DNA from: Nocardia inohanensis NBRC 100128
Lineage (GTDB): Bacteria; Actinomycetota; Actinomycetes; Mycobacteriales; Mycobacteriaceae
Direction of reading: 5' to 3'
Assembly (NCBI RefSeq): GCF_001612945.1
Contig: NZ_BDBK01000002.1
Coordinates: 1,048,547 to 1,112,546 of the forward strand
Length of the DNA: 64,000 nt
Shown here: piece after piece, positions 52,028 to 60,480 of the stretch
How positions within the stretch are numbered: position 1 is the first letter of the stretch
Layout of the letters: each line of letters begins with the position of its first letter
The notes under the pieces: model-generated
What the model saw: only the letters and a program-made list of their open reading frames with translations
Database searches by the model: none
Told to the model about the DNA's origin: nothing
Position numbers and translations under genes: made by a program

Positions 52028-53068
52028 ATGAAAATTCTTGGCGCACTTAGCATCAAGGGCGCGGCGGCCTGGTTGCCGGACACGACGCAAACGGCTGATG
52101 AAGCGATCGCGGCGGGTTTACTTACTCGGGAATATGCCAAGCGCATCGGAATCGAAGCGGTCACCGTCGCCGAGGACACCATGGGTCCGCCCGATATGGC
52201 CGTGCTCGCGGGACGCCGGGCCATCGAGGAGGCGGGTATCGACCCCGCGCTCATCGGCCTGGTCGCCCACAGCTGGCTGTTCTATCAGGGCCACGATCTG
52301 TGGTCGCCCGCGCACTATGTCGCGGACGGCGTCGGCGCGAGGTCGGCCACCGCCTTCGGTATTCACCAAATGTCCAATGGCGGGCCGACCGCCGTCCAGC
52401 TCGGTGCCATCACTCTGATGGCGGATCCCGAAACGCGCTACGCGCTGGCGACCAGCGGCGACCGATTCTGCCCGCCGGCGATCAACCGCTGGGGCGTCGA
52501 CAGCGATTGCGCGCTCGGAGACGGCGGTGGCGCACTGGTTTTGGGGCGCAGCGACGGCGAGACCGATAAACTGCGGCTGCTGTCGCTGGGCACGGCGACG
52601 GCGCCGGAGTTCGAAGGTCTGTGCCGCGGTGACGATGTCTGGTCACCGCATCCGCTGTGGCATCGCATGCCGATCGACGGCACCCGGCTGAAGACCGCGT
52701 TCTGCGCCACACTCGATATAGAACAGTTCGTGCGCGCGGTCCGCGAGAAGCTCATGGAATCCGTGCGGCAGGCCCTGGACCATGCCGGAATCGAGAACGG
52801 CGACGAGCGAATTCGCTACGCCGTGGTGCCCCGGATCGGTCGGGGGCTACTGGAGCGCGCCTTCTGGCCGGCGTTGCAGGACACGGTGCGCGCCGAGATC
52901 GTGCATCTGGGTGGCCGGACCGGGCACCTGGGCGCCGGTGATCTCTTCGCGAACATCACCGACCTGCTCGAGCTGAAGATGCTCGAGCCCGGCGAGATCG
53001 CCGTCATCGCCAGCAGTGGCGGAAGTTGTTCGTGGTCATGCGTTGTGGTGCAGAAGCCCGCCGACTGA
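52028..53068 (+). CDS. KASIII-like acyltransferase with Ser in place of the active-site Cys
   Basis: 346 aa, thiolase fold of the FabH/CerJ type. The nucleophile region is GIHQMSNGGPTAVQ with Ser 116 where relatives have QMCNGG. IVHLGGRTGHLGAGD near the end holds the His of CerJ-like enzymes, and the FabH Asn-containing motif is not kept. Such proteins usually transfer acyl groups to O or N acceptors rather than condense; with Ser it could be a serine-nucleophile transferase or inactive. First gene of the operon; ATG 52028 follows GGGGATGAG. Its 3' end overlaps the exporter by 37 bp. Confidence 0.75.
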   Translation: MKILGALSIKGAAAWLPDTTQTADEAIAAGLLTREYAKRIGIEAVTVAEDTMGPPDMAVLAGRRAIEEAGIDPALIGLVAHSWLFYQGHDLWSPAHYVADGVGARSATAFGIHQMSNGGPTAVQLGAITLMADPETRYALATSGDRFCPPAINRWGVDSDCALGDGGGALVLGRSDGETDKLRLLSLGTATAPEFEGLCRGDDVWSPHPLWHRMPIDGTRLKTAFCATLDIEQFVRAVREKLMESVRQALDHAGIENGDERIRYAVVPRIGRGLLERAFWPALQDTVRAEIVHLGGRTGHLGAGDLFANITDLLELKMLEPGEIAVIASSGGSCSWSCVVVQKPAD

Positions 53069-54285
53069 TACCGGGCCTACTCGCGATCGCGCTGCTGGGA
53101 TTCACCCTTCGATCCCTCTTCGGCAGTGTCTCCGCGGTGCTGCCCGAGATCATGCGCGACTACCGGCTCGGTACCGTGCCCGCGGCGCTGCTGACCACGG
53201 GTCCGGTCCTGTGTTTCGGGCTGTTCGGAATGTCGGCGGTGCGTCTGGCCCGACGCCGGTCGGTGCCCGCCGTGCTGGCCGGATGCCTGCTACTCGTGGC
53301 CGCCGGTACCGCGCTGCGCGGGCTACCGCGGTGGGAAGCGCTGGTGATCGGAACGGTGCTGGCGGGAATGGGCATCGCGGTGGCGAATGTCCTTGGGCCG
53401 GTGCTGATTCGGATGCTCTTTCCGGACCGGATCGGGGTCGTGACGGGGGTGCTGACCGCCCTGGTCAGCGCCGGCGCGGGCATCGCCTCGGGCCTCACGG
53501 TGCCGCTCGACCAGCACCTGACCCACAGCTGGCGCATCACCCTGCTGGCCTGGGCCGGACCCGCGGTCATCGCCGCCGCGAGCCTGGCCGGGGTAGCCGG
53601 TGTGCCCGCCCGATCCCATGCCGGCAACGGGATGGCCGGAAATGAGAGAACGTCATGGGATATCGACATATTGAGATCGCCGACCGCGTGGACGGTCACC
53701 GGGTTCATGGGAATTCAATCCCTACTGGCATATTCGCTGATCTCCTGGCTGCCCACGATCTACCGCGAGCGGGGTCTCGGGGCCGGGCAGGCCGGGCTGG
53801 TTCTGACCGCGCTGAGCGTATCCAGTATCGGCACAGCGCTTTTCGTGCCGATACTCGCCACGCGCCTGCACGCTCAGAGCGGGCTGGCGCTCGCGGTGGT
53901 GGCCCCGTCGATCCTCGGCTTGACGGGCGTCCTGGCCGGTGGCGCGCACGGTGCGCTGGTCTGGGCGGTCCTGCTGGGGCTGGGACAGGGCGGGCAATTG
54001 GCGCTGGCAATGACACTGATCAATCTCCGTGCCGCGTCGGCGGTTCGAGCGACCGGACTGTCGGCGATGGCGCAGTCCCTCGGCTATCTCGTGGCCGCCG
54101 CCGGGCCGCTACTGACGGGAGCGTTGCGTGCGGCGAGCGGATCGTGGGCGGTTCCCTCGGCCGCGCTCTTACTCCTCATGCTCCCACTCGCCGGATGCGG
54201 ATATTTCGCCGGAAGGCCCAGAGAAGGTTCGAGAACATGGAATCCATTGCGATTGTCGGCTGCGGCGCGGCAGGGGTCGCTCTGA
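53032..54285 (+). CDS. MFS transporter, CynX/NimT-like
   Basis: 417 aa, 12 helices. LRSLFGSVSAVLPEIMRDY in helix 1 and LTALVSAGAGIASGLTVPL in the middle match the cyanate/2-nitroimidazole transporter-like branch. Within this operon it probably exports the product or takes up a precursor. GTG 53032 has GGAAG at 6 nt; TTG 53026 and ATG 53038 are alternatives. It overlaps the KASIII-like gene upstream and the FAD-binding gene downstream (49 bp), so the genes form one tightly packed transcription unit. Confidence 0.75.
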   Translation: MVMRCGAEARRLIPGLLAIALLGFTLRSLFGSVSAVLPEIMRDYRLGTVPAALLTTGPVLCFGLFGMSAVRLARRRSVPAVLAGCLLLVAAGTALRGLPRWEALVIGTVLAGMGIAVANVLGPVLIRMLFPDRIGVVTGVLTALVSAGAGIASGLTVPLDQHLTHSWRITLLAWAGPAVIAAASLAGVAGVPARSHAGNGMAGNERTSWDIDILRSPTAWTVTGFMGIQSLLAYSLISWLPTIYRERGLGAGQAGLVLTALSVSSIGTALFVPILATRLHAQSGLALAVVAPSILGLTGVLAGGAHGALVWAVLLGLGQGGQLALAMTLINLRAASAVRATGLSAMAQSLGYLVAAAGPLLTGALRAASGSWAVPSAALLLLMLPLAGCGYFAGRPREGSRTWNPLRLSAAARQGSL

Positions 54286-55637
54286 TGGCGAATATGGCAC
54301 GCCTCGGCTGGGGGCGCACAGGCCGAATACTGCTCGTCGATCCGCGGCTTCCGGGATCGGGCATCGCCTTCGATCACGACGAGGAATACCTGCTGTGCAA
54401 TACCAGTGTCGGGGTCAACAGCATCTTCCCGGATGACCCGGACCATCATCTGCGCTGGTTGCGATCGGACCTGGTACACGGAACCCGTTGGGGGATAGAC
54501 CGATCCGCGGTGACACCGGATTCGTATGTGCCGCGCGGGTTGTTCTTGGCCTATCTGTCCGACCAGTTCCGCCGCGCGATGGACGACTGCGCCGCGCGCG
54601 GGATTCTGGTCGACCACCTGCCGGACAGCGCGGTTCGGATCACGCCCGAGGACGGTCGCGTCGTGGTCGCCACCGATGCGGGAGACCGGTTTCCGGTGGA
54701 TCGAGCGGTGGTGTGCACCGGGCTGCAAACCTCCGACGAGACCGCTCGGCGTTGCCGAGAATCGACCGGCGCGCTGTGGCCGGCGTACCAGACCTCGCGA
54801 AATCTCGATCGGCTCGCGCGTGCGGGCCGGATCGCGGTGCTCGGCATGGGTCAGAGCGCGATCGACTCGGCACGTCTGGTGCGGGAACACAACTCCGGCG
54901 GGGAGATCGTCATGGTGTCCCGCTCTGCGCGATTTCCGGCAGTGCGCTCGGAGATGGTCGAACGTCCGAGCGAGATCCTCACCGCCACGGCGATTCTGGA
55001 ACCGTCCGCGCTGGATCGGCCCGGCGACGTACTGCGGTGGCGGCGCCTGGTGCGCGAGGATCTGTACAGCCAGGGCGGCGCGCCGAATCTGTTCCCGCCC
55101 AGGCACTCCGACCCGATCCGGCAGTTGCGGGCAGATCTCGAGCACACGCTCACCGGCAGTCGCGCCTGGCAGCGAATCGATCGCAATGCCGTGACCGTCG
55201 CCAACGCGGTCTGGCCGGCGGTGCCGTCGAATCGCCGAATGCCATTGCAGCGCTGGTACACCCGGCATGTGCGGCGGTACGTCTCCGCGGTGCCGGAAGC
55301 GGTGGCGCGGGAACTGCTGACGGCCACCGCGCAGGGCAAGCTGCGGTGTGCGCGCGCCGTGGGAGAGCCGGTATTCGGTGCGCGTGGTGTGTCGATCGAC
55401 TCCGATCGCGGCCCGATCCTCGCCGACGTGGCGATCGACGCCACGGGGCTGACCGCGGTCAGCCGCCACTCCCGCACGCTGACACCGACCGCGACGCGGC
55501 CCGGCGATGGGTCTGCCATTCATTACCTGGGACCGGCGAGCGGTGCGGCGCTCGCGATCCCCAATTACTTCAATGCCGCCGCGCGGCAAGCAGTCGCGCT
55601 GGCCTCATCGCTGACCGCGCAGGTCACAAGGAACTGA
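54237..55637 (+). CDS. FAD/NAD(P)-binding protein (NAD_binding_9-like)
   Basis: 466 aa. SIAIVGCGAAGVALMANMAR is the N-terminal dinucleotide-binding motif; LVDPRLPGSGIAFDHDEEYL and YVPRGLFLAYL follow the pattern of pfam13454 proteins, distant relatives of flavin N-hydroxylases. A second GxGxS motif (VLGMGQSAIDSARLV, near 200) binds NAD(P). It may oxidise an amino-acid or dipeptide intermediate. ATG 54237 lies inside the end of the MFS gene, with AGAAGG about 10 nt upstream. Confidence 0.75.
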   Translation: MESIAIVGCGAAGVALMANMARLGWGRTGRILLVDPRLPGSGIAFDHDEEYLLCNTSVGVNSIFPDDPDHHLRWLRSDLVHGTRWGIDRSAVTPDSYVPRGLFLAYLSDQFRRAMDDCAARGILVDHLPDSAVRITPEDGRVVVATDAGDRFPVDRAVVCTGLQTSDETARRCRESTGALWPAYQTSRNLDRLARAGRIAVLGMGQSAIDSARLVREHNSGGEIVMVSRSARFPAVRSEMVERPSEILTATAILEPSALDRPGDVLRWRRLVREDLYSQGGAPNLFPPRHSDPIRQLRADLEHTLTGSRAWQRIDRNAVTVANAVWPAVPSNRRMPLQRWYTRHVRRYVSAVPEAVARELLTATAQGKLRCARAVGEPVFGARGVSIDSDRGPILADVAIDATGLTAVSRHSRTLTPTATRPGDGSAIHYLGPASGAALAIPNYFNAAARQAVALASSLTAQVTRN

Positions 55638-55642
55638 GTCGG

Positions 55643-56905
55643 ATGTCGCCACTGATAGCAATCGTCGACGGTTATTCCACCGGTCGATACCTCGCCCCGG
55701 CGATCCACCATTACGGCGGGTCGACGGTGCACGTTCCCAGCAGTCCCGACCCGCCCAAGATCCTCGAGCGCTCACGGGACGCACACGGCGCGCACAAGGC
55801 CCTGCCGTACGCCGGTGCCGCGGACATGGCGGCGCACCTGCGCGACCTCGGTGTCGAGATCGTCATCGCCGGCGCCGAATCGGGTGTGCTGTTCGCCGAC
55901 GAACTGTGCGCACACCTCGGAATCGACTGGAACACAGCGACATCGAGCCGGGCACGGCGCGACAAGTTCGAGATGATCGAGCAGTTGCGTCGCAGTGGAC
56001 TGCCGGTGGTGGAACAGGTGCGATCCGCGGACGCGGATGAGATTCATCGTTGGGCGCGGGGGCAGCGGGAGTGGCCGATTGTCGTCAAGCCGGTGATGTC
56101 GACGTCGTCGGAGGATGTGTTCTTCTGTCGTGATGTTTCCCAGATTCGTGAGGCTGTGGACACGATTGTGGGTAAGCGGAATTTTTTGGATGTTCTGAAT
56201 GTGGATGTGCTTGCGCAGACGTATCTGGATGGGCCGATCTATGTGGTGAACAGTGTGAGTTCCGGTGGTGTGCATTCGACGAGTGATGTGTGGCAGTTCG
56301 ATTTCGAGCGGGCGCCGGGCAAGGGTATTCGGATGTTGCAGCATACGTTGTTGTCGCGGTCGTTCGAGAAGTTCGATGAGTTGATCGCTTACAACAATGC
56401 GGCGTTGACGGCTTTGGGTATTCGGAATGGTCCTTCGCATACCGAGCTGAAGTTGACCGAGCACGGGCCGAGCATGATCGAGACCGGTGCCCGGCTGATG
56501 GGCGCCACGATCGAGTACGCGCCGTTCAAGCGGTCGCTGCGCTACACCCAGGTGGAACTGGCGGCGATGGCATTGTGCGCGCCCGCCGAGTTCGCGGCGC
56601 TGTCCGGCAGTGTTCAGGAGCCGCGTACCGGTCTGGCCGTGGTGTGGGTGCATTTCGACACCGCCGGGCGGATCACCCGTGATGACGGGCTCGCGCAACT
56701 CGCCGAGATCTCCTCGATCGTCGGCTGCTACGGGCTGCCCGCGGTGGGTGATGAGGTCGGTCGCTCGCAGGACACCACCGGCCGCGGCGGATTCATCTAT
56801 TTGCAGTCCGACAACGACCTCGATCTGCATCGAGACAGCCGGCGGGTGCGCCGACTCGTCCGTGACCAAGCCCTGTTCGACATCGATGCCCGAAAGGTGA
56901 ACTGA
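55643..56905 (+). CDS. ATP-grasp ligase
   Basis: 420 aa. An N-terminal Rossmann-like part (PLIAIVDGYSTGRYLAPAIH) precedes the ATP-grasp core: WPIVVKPVMSTSSEDVFFCR (ATP-binding lysine loop) and a metal-binding ELKLTEHGPSMIETGARLMG segment. It resembles carboxylate-amine ligases that build dipeptides or amino-acid amides. The stop overlaps the next start (TGATG). Codons from about 56075 to 56460 change sharply to T-ending forms (GAT, CGT, GTT, TCT), unlike both ends of the gene, suggesting a recombined segment. The next two genes, epimerase and dipeptidase, fit dipeptide chemistry. Confidence 0.85.
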   Translation: MSPLIAIVDGYSTGRYLAPAIHHYGGSTVHVPSSPDPPKILERSRDAHGAHKALPYAGAADMAAHLRDLGVEIVIAGAESGVLFADELCAHLGIDWNTATSSRARRDKFEMIEQLRRSGLPVVEQVRSADADEIHRWARGQREWPIVVKPVMSTSSEDVFFCRDVSQIREAVDTIVGKRNFLDVLNVDVLAQTYLDGPIYVVNSVSSGGVHSTSDVWQFDFERAPGKGIRMLQHTLLSRSFEKFDELIAYNNAALTALGIRNGPSHTELKLTEHGPSMIETGARLMGATIEYAPFKRSLRYTQVELAAMALCAPAEFAALSGSVQEPRTGLAVVWVHFDTAGRITRDDGLAQLAEISSIVGCYGLPAVGDEVGRSQDTTGRGGFIYLQSDNDLDLHRDSRRVRRLVRDQALFDIDARKVN

Positions 56906-57900
56906 TGGTCGCCGCCACGCTCACTATGTCGGCCGAGGCGACATCGGTCCCGCTGATCAGGACCTACCAGTACGCCCGCGCCGTCGACACCGCCTGCACC
57001 CTCGCTCGGGTGTCACTCGACGACGGCGACTATCGGGGGCGGGGTGAGGGGTCACCGTTCGAGAGTTTCTTCGCGAGCGACGCGACGTCCACCGTGCGCG
57101 CGTTGACCGTCGCCGCCGACTTCGTCAACGCGGGCGGTGCGGTCGACGACGCGATCGATCGCCTGACCGACGCCCCGGCCCGCAACGCGCTCGAGGCAGC
57201 CTGGCTCGACCTGCGCGCCAAGCGCGAGCATCGCACCGTCGCCCAGTTGCTCGGTATCCCCGCACCGACCGCGCAGACGGTGATGACCACCATCGCGATG
57301 GACGCGCTGGACGTCGTCGCCGCGGATCTCGAACGCACCAGAGACCATCCGCTGCTCAAACTCAAGCTCGGCGCCGACGACGACCGGGACCGAATCGAAC
57401 TGGCCCGCACCGTCCGTCCCGATGCTCGGCTGACGGTGGATGTGAACGCCGGATGGACCGCGGCGCGTTTTATCGAGCTGCTGCCGACGCTGGTCGCGGC
57501 CGATATCGAAATGGTCGAGCAACCCCTGACCCGGGCCGACGAGCACCTGTTGACGTCCATTCGGTCACCGATCCCGGTGGTCGCCGACGAATCCTTCTCG
57601 GACGCATCGGATCTCGATCGGGTCAGCCGCCACTACAACGGGGTCAACGTAAAGCTGGACAAATGCGGGGGATTGACGGCCGCGTTGTCCTGCATCGCGG
57701 CCGCCGGGGAACTGGGGCTGCGAGTGATGGTGGGGTGTCTGCCGGCCTCCTCGCTGTCGACCGCGGTCGGCATGCACGCCGCCCAATTCGCCGAATGGAT
57801 CGATCTGGACAACCACCTCTGGATGGATGAGGACGTCCAGCCCGCCATCGGCTATCGGCACGGCACCCTCACCCCGCCCACTCCGGAACTGTGGGGTTGA
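56905..57900 (+). CDS. enolase-superfamily epimerase, dipeptide epimerase-like
   Basis: 331 aa. Catalytic and metal residues of the muconate-lactonising/dipeptide epimerase group are visible: KLKLG (K152, K154), TVDVNAGW (D179), EQP (E205), ADES (D228) and VKLDKCGG (K250, K253). The two-lysine arrangement allows 1,1-proton transfer, so it should invert the alpha-carbon of one residue of a dipeptide, as L-Ala-D/L-Glu epimerase does. The start overlaps the ligase stop, and GAAAGG lies upstream. The ligase-epimerase-dipeptidase order suggests that the ligase product is its substrate. Confidence 0.85.
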   Translation: MVAATLTMSAEATSVPLIRTYQYARAVDTACTLARVSLDDGDYRGRGEGSPFESFFASDATSTVRALTVAADFVNAGGAVDDAIDRLTDAPARNALEAAWLDLRAKREHRTVAQLLGIPAPTAQTVMTTIAMDALDVVAADLERTRDHPLLKLKLGADDDRDRIELARTVRPDARLTVDVNAGWTAARFIELLPTLVAADIEMVEQPLTRADEHLLTSIRSPIPVVADESFSDASDLDRVSRHYNGVNVKLDKCGGLTAALSCIAAAGELGLRVMVGCLPASSLSTAVGMHAAQFAEWIDLDNHLWMDEDVQPAIGYRHGTLTPPTPELWG

Positions 57901-57906
57901 TCGATC

Positions 57907-58941
57907 ATGAAAAGTACTGGTACCACCCTGGATTCGCGTACTACGCCGCTGCTGGTCGACGCTCACAACGATCTGCTGATGCTGGTCGTCAAACGCCCGC
58001 GCGCCCGCTGGGGCGCCTACTTCCGGGAGAACTGGCTGCCGCAACTGCGCGCGGGCGGGGTCACCGTGCAGGTCCTGTCGGTCTATGTCGACCACAAGCT
58101 GTACGCCGAATCCGCACTGCGTGAGACCTTCCGGATGATCGAGGCGGCGCATGTGATCGCCGACGAGAACCCCGATCAGGTTCGGCTGTGTACTACCCGG
58201 ACCGAGATCGACGCGGCGAACCGGGAGGGCCGGATCGCCCTGTTCCTGGCGATCGAGGGGTGCGGTCCGCTGGCGCCCGACCTGGCATTGCTCGGCCAGG
58301 TACATCGTCTCGGGGTACGAATGATCTCCCTGATTCATATGGGCCGCAACGCTTTCGCCGATGCGAGCGACGAACCGGCGTCGAGGTCGGGGCTCAGCGC
58401 GCTGGGCGTCGAGGCGCTGGCGGAGATCGAAGCGCTCGGCATGATCTTCGATATCTCCCACCTCAACGCGGGCGGCGTGAACGATGTGCTCACGCGGTCC
58501 AAACAGCCCGTCGTCGCCAGTCACTCGGCCGCCCACGCGCTGCGTCCGCACCACCGCAATCTCACCGATGAGCAATTGCGCGCGGTGGCAGCCGCCGGCG
58601 GCGTCGTCTGCGTCAATTACATGGCCTCGTTCGTCGCGGTGCGGAACGCGACGGTCGCTGATCTCGCCGACCATGTCGACCACGTCACCGGCGTCGCCGG
58701 AATCGACCACGTCGGCATCGGACCGGATTTCGTCGCCGAGGTGTTTCGGGAGATCGTGCCCGCCACGGTAGGCCCGGGATTCGACGACTTCGACCCGATC
58801 GAGACCATCGCCGGGCTGGAGGGACCGGGTGGGCTTCCGCTGCTGGAGGCCGAATTGCGACGCCGTGGCTGGCCGGCTGAATCGGTTCGAAAGTTCAACG
58901 GCGACAACATGCTCCGGCTGATCGCTCAGATATGCGGTTAG
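57907..58941 (+). CDS. membrane dipeptidase-like peptidase M19
   Basis: 344 aa. Metal ligands of the M19 (renal dipeptidase) amidohydrolase fold: DAHNDLL (N-terminal HxD-type), FLAIEGCGPL (bridging Glu), DISHLN and ASHSAAHALRPHHRN (His ligands), VGIGPDF (Asp). M19 enzymes hydrolyse dipeptides with either D or L C-terminal residues. It may release a modified amino acid from a dipeptide intermediate or recycle a shunt product. No signal peptide. It starts 6 bp after the epimerase stop, so it belongs to the same operon. Confidence 0.85.
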   Translation: MKSTGTTLDSRTTPLLVDAHNDLLMLVVKRPRARWGAYFRENWLPQLRAGGVTVQVLSVYVDHKLYAESALRETFRMIEAAHVIADENPDQVRLCTTRTEIDAANREGRIALFLAIEGCGPLAPDLALLGQVHRLGVRMISLIHMGRNAFADASDEPASRSGLSALGVEALAEIEALGMIFDISHLNAGGVNDVLTRSKQPVVASHSAAHALRPHHRNLTDEQLRAVAAAGGVVCVNYMASFVAVRNATVADLADHVDHVTGVAGIDHVGIGPDFVAEVFREIVPATVGPGFDDFDPIETIAGLEGPGGLPLLEAELRRRGWPAESVRKFNGDNMLRLIAQICG

Positions 58942-58979
58942 CCCGAATTCCCACCGACAGTGCGAGAACGAAGGATCGA

Positions 58980-60404
58980 ATGTCATCTCCTGTAGCGAAC
59001 CAACAAATCGAGGAACCATCAACGTCGTCCAGTCGCTGGCTGCTGCCGATCATTCTGGGCGGCACCATGTTCAACATCTTCGACACCTTCGTCGTGAACG
59101 TGGCGTTGCCGACGCTCGGGTCGACGCTGCACGCGGATACCGCGTCGCTGGAGCTGGTCGTGGCGGGCTATATCGTCGCGTTCGCCTGCTTGCTGGTAAT
59201 CGGTGGCCGGCTCGGTGACGCCTTCGGCCGCAAGCGGGTCTTCATGATCGGCATGGCGGGCTTCGTCGTGGCGTCGACGGTGTGCGGTGTGTCGACCTCG
59301 ATCGAGGTGCTGATCGCCGCCCGGGTTGCGCAGGGTGCGGCCGGCGCCCTGATGGTGCCGCAGACGCTGTCGATGATCCAGGTGCTGTATCAGGGTCCCG
59401 CACGACAGCGGGTACTGGGCCTTTTCGGTATGGCCAACGGTATTTCGGCGGCAGTCGGTCAAATTATCGGTGGTCTGCTGATCTCGGCGAATATCGCTGG
59501 ACTGTCGTGGCGATTCGCCTTCCTGATCAATATTCCGTTCGGAATCGTCGCGCTGCTCGGGGCACGCAAGGTCCTGCCGGAAACCCGTGCACCGAAGGCA
59601 TCCAAGATCGATACGGCCGGCGCCGCGTTGCTCGGCGCCGCGATGGTGCTGATGCTGATTCCGCTGACTGTCGGACGCGAACACGACTGGCCTACCTGGT
59701 GCTGGCTGATGTTCGCCGCAGCCGCGGTGGTCGCGCTGCTGTTCGTCGTGGTCGAACGTCGAATCGAACAGCGTGACGAGATGCCGTTGCTGCCGATCTC
59801 GCTGCTGCGGTTGAAGAGTTTGAACCGCGGGCTGCTGGTCTGCTTCGCGATCTTCGCTTCCTCGGGCGCACTGCTGCTGACACTGACCGTGGCGCTGCAA
59901 TACGGCTTGCACTACAGCCCCTTGAAGGCGGGATTGACGCTCGGTCCATATGCGGTCGCGCTGCTGATCGGCGCGCTGCTCTCCGGCAAGTTCGTGGTCC
60001 GGTTCGGACGATCGGCTCTGTTCGCCGGTGGCGCCCTGGCGACCGTCGGCTGCCTGGTGCTGGCGCTGCAAATGCACTCGGGATTCGAGACGCTGACGCC
60101 ACTCGAGGTCGCGCCCGTCCAAGCCGCCATCGGCTTCGGTCAAGCGCTGCTGACGATTCCGTTGCTCGGAATCGTGCTGGCGGAGGTACCGGTGGCGGCG
60201 ATCGGCGCCGCCAGCGGCGTGTGGTCGACGACGAAGGAGTCAGCCGTCGCGTTCGGTGTCGCCGTCGTCGGCGCGCTGTTCTTCACCGTTGCCGCGGACC
60301 ACGGTTTCGGGTCGGCCACCACGGCGGCCGCTGTCGCCGAAGCCGTTCTGGCCGCCGTCGCCGCGGTCGGTGCGCTGACCTTGCCGGTGCCCACCAAGAA
60401 GTGA
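58980..60404 (+). CDS. MFS exporter, DHA2 (EmrB/QacA-like)
   Basis: 474 aa with about 14 helices. FNIFDTFVVNVALPTLGSTL is the helix-1 signature, GGRLGDAFGRKRVF is motif A, and GQIIGGLL the helix-5 antiporter motif. As the second exporter of the cluster, and the one next to the PKS genes, it is a candidate for product export and self-resistance. AAGGA lies 4 nt before ATG 58980. A hairpin (60414-60446) separates it from the PKS gene. Confidence 0.85.
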   Translation: MSSPVANQQIEEPSTSSSRWLLPIILGGTMFNIFDTFVVNVALPTLGSTLHADTASLELVVAGYIVAFACLLVIGGRLGDAFGRKRVFMIGMAGFVVASTVCGVSTSIEVLIAARVAQGAAGALMVPQTLSMIQVLYQGPARQRVLGLFGMANGISAAVGQIIGGLLISANIAGLSWRFAFLINIPFGIVALLGARKVLPETRAPKASKIDTAGAALLGAAMVLMLIPLTVGREHDWPTWCWLMFAAAAVVALLFVVVERRIEQRDEMPLLPISLLRLKSLNRGLLVCFAIFASSGALLLTLTVALQYGLHYSPLKAGLTLGPYAVALLIGALLSGKFVVRFGRSALFAGGALATVGCLVLALQMHSGFETLTPLEVAPVQAAIGFGQALLTIPLLGIVLAEVPVAAIGAASGVWSTTKESAVAFGVAVVGALFFTVAADHGFGSATTAAAVAEAVLAAVAAVGALTLPVPTKK

Positions 60405-60413
60405 TCCAGCCCT

Positions 60414-60446
60414 GGTGACCGCCGCGCGACCGGCGGGGCGGTCACC
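60414..60446 (+). other. hairpin between exporter and PKS genes
   Basis: GGTGACCGCC (60414-60423) and GGCGGTCACC (60437-60446) are perfect 10-bp arms. There is no T tract, so it may be a processing site or a partial terminator. Confidence 0.5.
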
Positions 60447-60480
60447 GGATAGCTCGCCCGAATTTAGGGGATGATTCCTG

